A stretch of DNA of 64,000 bases from Puffinus mauretanicus. Its lineage: Eukaryota; Chordata; Aves; Procellariiformes; Procellariidae. The position numbers and the translations under genes were made by a program. The DNA lies in contig JAJKFH010003870.1 in NCBI GenBank assembly GCA_023333565.1, forward strand, positions 1-64,000. Direction: 5' to 3'. This document shows, piece after piece, positions 57,512 through 64,000 of this stretch. Every line of letters starts with the position of its first letter. Position 1 is the stretch's first letter. Under the pieces are notes generated by a model. It saw only the letters and a list, made by a program, of their open reading frames with translations, had not been told where the DNA came from and searched no databases.

Positions 57512-60500
57512 TTTGAACTATACAGAGATTTGTTAAAGTGCATACTTACAAAAGAAGGCATGGCCATCTTCCTGCAACAAGATGGCAGTTCTGAGTCAAG
57601 TGTTGTTCTTTCCTGATTCCTGACTGTATTTTCACAAGGCGACATGGTGCATGCCGGTTCCCTTTGTAGAAACCTGTGTTACTTTTGATAAATGCCAGAA
57701 GTCAGGTGTAGAAGACTGGAAATTAAAATATTCACAAGTTTGTAACTGTTTGTGGATGGAATGCAGATCGTTGCCTTCAGTCAGAGAGAGACTGGATATT
57801 TAATTTATAGGAGATGATTCCAATTAAAATGCTTATTGTTTTGCTTTTCCTTTTATATTGGAAAATGCAGAGCCTATTCTGTAAAAGTTCCCCACAGCTA
57901 CTTGAGCACAAATACATTTATAGTTTTTCCTTCTTCATAGCTTCTCACCACTAATTATAAATACTTGGATCATCATTGTTTGACTCTACCTGCAGTTAAG
58001 AATTTATCTGCATTGTTCTGCAACTTCTTTTTTTCTCCAAGGTCTAAACTGGCCATGGCTTCATCAGATTAGATGGGAAGAGAAAACTTACAGTCATTAG
58101 CTCTTTTTAAGTTGAGGACCAGGGGCTACGTCTGGCTACGTTCTCTCACTCCTTTTTTACCCCTACATCTAAAACAAAAATTGGTGTATTCTTGCCCACA
58201 GGCAAATTGAATTCCTTGGCATTCCACAAGGTTCCTTCCTCCCACCGCTGGCTGTTCAGAAAGTAGCCTGCTATTAAGGATGTTCATGTTATATGGTCCT
58301 TAGCTGTGTTACTAATTTCCCGTGATCTCTTAAGGACCAGTATTGTCTGATTTGGGATGCATTGCTTAAAACATTAAGTAGCCGTTCCCTCCAGGGCTGC
58401 ACAAGAGGGAAAGTGCCGTGCCCAGTTGTTAGGGTTTATAGGATTGATAGTTTGCTGGCAGTGCAAAGGTTTGAAAGTTCCCTTTGTGCATTTATTGTGC
58501 TTCATATTTCACTATTTGAATCCCTCTATTATTCTTAAAAACACATGAAGAATTTCTCTTATGCTAATTAAAAGCATATTACATGGTTTTAGACCAAGCC
58601 AACTGATGCAAGCTTTTTTAAATTGAATATTTTAAAAATTATTTTCAGCTGTTTGCAGGAAAGAAAATGGGTAAAAAGGAACTATTTTTTTTTGTTCCTT
58701 TTTTCCCCTCTCATAAATTTGACGACAGATTTTTAAGTTGTTTTTTTTTAAGAAAAAAATCTAGTTTTGTCTTGTTACAAAAGATTAGTCTATTGTAATT
58801 ACTAGCCAGAAATTTGTACAGCGAAGATATTAACCCATGAGATAATCTGTTGGAGATGCTGGAAAGTAATTTGTGTTGTTCTACATCTTCTAGAAAGTAA
58901 AGACAGTAGTGAGGGTTGTTTGGTGCCTCTTAACTTGTTTTCATGGTCATTAATTTAATCTTAATTCTTTATCTTCTGTTAGTACCTTTAAGATGGATTT
59001 TAATGTACCATTTTGATACATTTTTTAAAAAAACAATTTTTGTAGTATTGGTGGTAGATTGCAGATAAATAGGCTGTTAAATAGAAATGCATAATGATTT
59101 ATTTGCTTTGTGGCTGGTTTGGTTTTCTGATTACACTAGTGCCAAATGCGGAAGTTGATGGAATTTTAAAGTTCTTGTCACCCTTTAGCCCTTGAAGAAT
59201 TTGAATTTATACTCAAACTGTTCCATATATCCTTGTTTCAAATGAATTTCTGGAGCATAAGTTTTTCTAGGCCGTCCATTTGAGTCTCTTCTTGGCTTTC
59301 TGAGGGTTCAGCCCTGAGTGAAGTGACCGTGACAAAATCCACCCTCTGGGGTTGGGGGTGGGAAGGAGCCTGGACTCCTTGTGCGATGAAAGGGAATTCA
59401 GTGAGAGGTTCCGATTTCTCTCCAAAGAGTTCGTTACGTTTCCTAGCAAAGGCCAGATACTTGTTCCTAAAAACTGTTAATTGGATTGAATATGCTTGCA
59501 AACAATCATGGGGATAGTAACAAAGAACTGGTAGAGCGGATGGACAATGCCTTGTTCTGAGCTTCAGGATAAATGACAGTCCCGTGCTCATTATGAACTG
59601 ATGGGGTGTTTCTCCATAGTTAAGGTTGCAACTAGTTCCCCATTGTATTTTGTTTCATCAGGTTATTTGTTTTGTTGTATGAGAAAACTTGGATTCGAAG
59701 ATGTCTTTTGTCAGCTAACTTTATTTTTAACAAAGCTTTTCTTGTGTGTTTTCAGTGCTAATTGAGGTCCATCAGTGGCTATATGATTTAATGGTATTAA
59801 TAGGAATCTGTGAGCACAAACAAAACAGAACGCTATAAATCACAGCATGTGCAGAGAAATGCAATTCTCTTTCCGTGGAGAGGTAAAGAGCAAAATTACT
59901 GAGCTGTATTATATCGCATACCCTGCAGGTCATCCAAAGAACTGGGATTTCAGATTTATCCACTTTTGTAGAATAATGTCACATAAACAGAATGAAGTAT
60001 AAATATCAGTGACGACTTTGTTTCCTTTGTGTGGCCATAACCAGTGCTGCTGTTGTCAGGGAGTTACAGCTGCTTACCATGCCTCCGTGTGTTCACGCAC
60101 AGGTATGCTGACAGTAATTTAGTTGAGCACATTTGGTGGCAAATATTGTTGTAAAATAATTGAAGATAAGTTGTTTTTCAACTGTCCACCTGCCTGTGAT
60201 TCCGGTAACCAAGGTAACTTGCCCATGATATTATACGGAGATGCCTTACTTTTATTGGGACAACCTACTTTTTATTTCATTGTCAAGTAGGTGGCAACTA
60301 TGCAGAAATTTTTACATCAGGATGGTGAGAACTGCTATGCAATTACTGGTCCTGCTGGGGCATGTGGAATATTGTTCTAGAATCTGTTTTTCAACACGCC
60401 GTATGTTAGTGTATAGACTATAAAATCAATCTTCTTCTTTTGCTAGCAAGACAAGTTTTAAATTTAAAAAAGAAATACAGCAAACATATTCACAGACATA

Positions 60501-62639
60501 TGCCAGTAATGATTGCAGTTGAATAGGTGTTATTTCCCATCTTTTCTCTTTTGACCTTGTTAGCTAGAAAAGCTAGGATGTCATCTCAGACTAATTGTAC
60601 TGCTGGAGTGTATGCATTTTACCTGGCTGAGGGATGTCTTTTGATGTACATGGAGATTTAATTATCAATATATCTCTTGACAGCATTTCGAGAATGGTAG
60701 AGAACAGAACAAGTGTGCTATTTTTTAAGCTATCATTGACGTCTTCGAAGCCCATAGGATGTTGACAATGCATAATATTATATAAAAATTCCGTGGTGTG
60801 ATATTGAGAGCTACTATCAAGACTCAGAATAAGAAAAAAAAATTTGCAGAAGAAAGCAAAGAAGCTGTGGATGGCAGGTTATTTCTTCTTGGAATAATGT
60901 GTCAAGAAATGTGTATTTTATTGCTGCTCTTTGCATCCTCCTGTTACCTTGTACGCAGAACTACCTACTATATTTTGTGTTACCCCTTCCCGACGGGAAA
61001 CCCACGCCTTGTGCGAAGATCAGTTGCTGAAGCTGGTAAGCCGCTAACCCATGTTAGTCCACGTGCTGTTTCCTGCTCTACACTCGGGATTTATGGAAGA
61101 GGAAGACAATTAGTTGCTCTAACGGGAAGCATGCAGAGAGTACTCAGTGTGTGGTGGATGCAACCAAATGTCTAAAGAGCAGAGCAGTTCTGGCTGCTGA
61201 CTGGAATCAGCTCCGAAGAGTGTACAGGAGGTGAGCAGGGCTTTCTCTTAAAAAAAACACCAAAGAACACTTTACCTTCAAGTAGATTGCAAGTTGTTTC
61301 CTTGGGTTTGTATTTGTGGTAGGAGGAAGTGAAATTTCATATTAATGACATTATAAATTCGTATTTGGAATACTTGGGATTAGGGGTGGGGAAGAAACAA
61401 GTTAAAAAACCACCAACAAAATAAACTAGGACATTTCTAGTTACAGATGTAAAACCAGAACATAACATATGAAAACAAAAGAATCACAATTGCACTTGCT
61501 TAAGTGCTCTTAACTTTTGATACGTTGTAATGCCACATGTACAGTCCTTGAGACAAAATGCAATAAACCTTCTGCCTTGTTTCTTTTGTTCCAATAAGGT
61601 CATAAACCATTTAGCATTAACATTTGTAATCTGGTGCTACTTCCTGGATTGAAGTGTCACTGCGTAAAGTGTACATGTGTGTTTACTGTCATTCCTCATT
61701 ACTTACATGCAAGTGGCAGTCCTGAGTTGTTGCCGTGCAGCTCTGCCTTGTTCATGCTGCCTTGGTGTGGACAGGAAGGTCCTCTGCTTCAGTTGCAAAT
61801 ATTTCAGTTTTAAACCACAAAAACATAACCCATTTTTTTCACTGAAATGCTTTGATATGGTAATGATCAAAATATGGTGTGATTCCAAATGAGGTATACA
61901 AACTTTCTTGTTCTTGGCATGAAAATATTACTCTCTGGAAACACCTTCTGTGTCAAATGATGGATATGTTCCTGTGATTTATGTAAGTGATTGTCAGGAG
62001 GTTTTGTGGCTCATCCAATTTTAGCAGTCAAGTACTCTTTCCTTGTCACTTATGACATACTTGATGAATTTTCATGATTAGCTAACGTGCTTCGTAATTG
62101 TCAAAACTTTGCAATGGTATTCCTTAGAAATATTGAGAAGGGAGAAGTCGGCTCTACCTCCCAGTTTTTCTGTACAGCCACTCATTTGATTCAGTTCTCT
62201 TTTAGTCTAGTAGCTTTTTGCAAACCTCTCAGTTTGCTTTGGTTAACTCTTTCTCAGATTCATGCTTTGTTTGTTCTCTAGCGAACAACTCTGCTATTCT
62301 TGACTCGGGCTCAGTAATCCCTTAGTGCAGGAATACTCTGGTTGTATTTAATGGGACTGTTTTGGTAGTGAGACACTGGTATTTTCCATTCCGTGTTTTA
62401 TCACTTGGGTTTTCTAGAGAAATGCTGATAAAAGGGTTTTTTTCCCCTACACACAACCTTTTCAGATGCCCTTGGCCTCCGTTTTGAGTCGGCGTGCACC
62501 TCATTGCCTTGCTGTCCCCATCGTCAGTGTGGACACTCCAGAGACCTGTCGAGTACGTCGTTCCTGTCACCAGAGAGATGGAGTTGTTTGCGGTGCCTTT
62601 TATAAATCTTTAAATCAGCGATTCGGTAATTTCTGGCTT
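57512..62639. other. AT-rich intronic DNA, no gene seen
   Basis: This is AT-rich intron with short homopolymers (poly T around 58686-58694 and 58741-58749). ATTA-dense stretches occur at about 57820-58010, 58560-58640 and 60110-60170. Open frames are short and unrecognised. No transposon or RNA gene is seen. Confidence 0.55.
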
Positions 62640-63240
62640 TGTGACTGGCGAGGCCTGTAATGGCCAACCTCTGCCCTGTGCAGCGCAGCGCCGGGGAAGG
62701 ACCCCACCATTACAGGCAGCGAGGCCAGCACCGCCCTGCTGCTCCTTCTCCCCCCGTCACTTATCTGTCTGCCATGGCCGGCGATAATTACAGTGCAGGA
62801 AACCGGGAAGGAAGGGAAAATGCAAAGGAGCCTCACAGCCCTGCTTTGGGTCTCCGGCGCGCTGCAGAAAGGCAGAGGGGGCACAGCAGGGTTCCTCTGG
62901 CCATCTCCAGGGCCAGCACTGGCCGAGGGGGCAGGCGGCCATGCGGGTGCGTGATGAGCGCTTGTTGTTTCATGTCTCCGGGGAGAGGGGGGCCCCACTC
63001 GTGCCGGCGGTGCGAGGAGTGCGCCTGCCTCTGAGGTGGAGAAACCCCTGTGCCTATTCCTTAAGCAAAGGCTCCTCCAAGAGTGCAGGATTATTCCCTA
63101 AAAGGCAGAGGGACCTGCTGTGTCCCCCGGGCTGGCCAGGCGCGCCTGCCGCTACCCCCGGCGTTCCTCCCCGGCACTGGGTGAGCGGGGCCCGTCGTGA
63201 TCCTCTGCCTGGCTCTGACGACTGCCGCGCGTTAACCAGG
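62640..63240. other. GC-rich intronic patch
   Basis: GC rises clearly relative to the flanks and CpGs are moderately frequent (CGGCGATAATTAC, CTCCGGCGCGCTGC, GGCGCGCCTGCC). ORFs of 115-127 codons on both strands reflect scarce stops in GC-rich DNA; their products are not recognised. It could be a weak CpG island or a regulatory element, or neutral GC-biased DNA. Confidence 0.4.
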
Positions 63241-64000
63241 CTGTCACTCAGAGCTCCTGCGGGCAGATATTTAGAGATCCCTGTTTGATATACGACTCGC
63301 GTTTGAGGCGAGAATACATAAACTGCACCCTATAAGGCTCTGGGGGTGTATTTTATCAGTCATTTTCCCTCCTACCTTCCATTTCAAACCTTTCTGTGAA
63401 CTCGAGTCCTCCCGTTAATTTGCCTGAAGGAAATGCGAGTCCCCTGTTCTCGTATCTCATTATTGACTCCTTGTTGCAGCAGGAGCGTTTTATCTTCCGG
63501 AGGCAGCGGCTCCGGGTGCCGGGGGGAGGACGCCACGCGGCGCGGGCAGCGCGGCGTCCGTCAGGAGCTGTGGACGTGGGAGCAAGCAGTAACCGCTGCC
63601 GTCGTAACGTGTTTGACCCGGGCCCTTGTATGCGCCAGGGACACCAAGAAGTTGCCGATGGTAGCAATTGGTGCAGCATTGCTTGTCGCTAAAATAGTGT
63701 CATGGGGGTTTCATCTCTTTTGCTTTTTCTTTTCCTGGGTAAAGTTTTGGAGTTGAAGCCTTTGTCCTTGAAAAGTCCCCACAAAAATAAAATCTCTCTG
63801 AGATGAGAAACCGGTGGATGTGCTTTCTGAATTGCTTACATAAATAACTAGAAAACTCATTTTCTTGTCTCTTCAAAGTATCGCAGCTCAGTATATCAGA
63901 TGCGGTGCAGTGTTCCAGGCTTTCCCCCGGGGCCGTGCAAAGGCCGGTGTGTAATTACGCCAGTCCGTTTGCAGGAAAGTTGTGATGTGAGACCTATTAA
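63241..64000. other. Distal window intron, small CpG cluster
   Basis: A short CpG-dense segment lies at about 63495-63640 (CCGGAGGCAGCGG, GACGCCACGCGGCGCGG) within otherwise ordinary intron. No exon is recognised. The window ends inside intron 1. Confidence 0.45.

Larger units (their letters stand above)
8285..64000 (+). other. EXT1: EXT1 intron 1, 5' portion (acceptor not in window)
   Basis: No sequence resembling EXT1 exon 2 or later is present, so at least 55.7 kb belongs to intron 1. This agrees with the very large first intron of EXT1 in other vertebrates. Recognisable transposons total only a few kilobases. Numerous open frames of 60-150 codons occur on both strands, but none shows a recognisable domain, codon bias or flanking splice pattern except the decayed CR1 frames. 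The subregions are described in separate entries. Confidence 0.88.

Noticed and set aside
1..64000. CRISPR array, operon, phage or other prokaryotic system
   Set aside because: There are no spaced direct repeats, no dense collinear ORFs and no ribosome-binding-site pattern; intron, CpG island and CR1 show vertebrate DNA.
1..64000. Endogenous retrovirus or LTR element
   Set aside because: No paired LTRs, primer-binding site, or gag/pol-type frame was seen; the only reverse transcriptase remnant is CR1 LINE.
8300..64000. EXT1 exon 2 within the window
   Set aside because: I searched by eye for the coding sequence expected to follow the exon 1 junction and did not find it on the + strand.

Overview
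This window is vertebrate genomic DNA, almost certainly from a bird. It carries one recognisable protein-coding exon: coding exon 1 of EXT1 (exostosin-1, the heparan-sulfate co-polymerase subunit) on the + strand at 7332-8284. The exon ends at a consensus GTAAGT donor. The avian call rests on a 5'-truncated CR1 LINE whose 3' end is the ATTCTATG-type repeat typical of reptile and bird CR1 (55.6-57.5 kb), a second CR1 3' fragment (45.3 kb), very sparse transposon content, no Alu/B1/L1-type repeats, and an EXT1 sequence that is near-identical to mammalian EXT1 outside a GC-biased stem. The species cannot be named from sequence alone.

Layout. 1 to about 5980 is 5' flanking, probably intergenic, DNA with no supportable exon. 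About 5980 to 8700 is a strong CpG island holding a TATA-less, GC-box/CCAAT-box promoter, a G-rich 5' leader with several upstream ATGs, and EXT1 exon 1. 8285-64000 is the first part of EXT1 intron 1, at least 55.7 kb here, with the acceptor beyond the window. This fits the very long first intron known for this gene. The intron holds two CR1 copies, a closely spaced pair of ancient tRNA-derived SINEs in opposite orientations that I read as MIR relics (48.2-48.8 kb), homopolymer and dinucleotide tracts, a few GC/CpG-rich patches (notably 19.68-20.33 kb and 62.64-63.24 kb), and AT-rich stretches dense in homeodomain/POU-like motifs that are candidate conserved non-coding elements.

Function. Everything recognisable relates to expression of one gene. 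The CpG-island promoter would give broad expression. The leader contains an 18-aa uORF, a long uORF that overlaps the EXT1 start out of frame, and a 5-codon uORF whose ATG lies in a near-perfect TISU/YY1 motif, while the EXT1 ATG itself has a weak context. The exon encodes the type II membrane anchor, the Golgi-lumen stem and most of the N-terminal GT47 (exostosin) domain. The rest of GT47 and all of GT64 lie on exons outside the window.

Limits. I found no bacterial-style operon, CRISPR array, phage, functional tRNA/rRNA gene, or new multi-gene system. The points most worth following up are the uORF/TISU arrangement, the lineage-specific stem with an apparent loss of an N-glycosylation sequon, the intragenic CpG-rich patch with an open frame, and the enhancer candidates. 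Conservation and expression claims are inference, because no alignment or transcript data were available.
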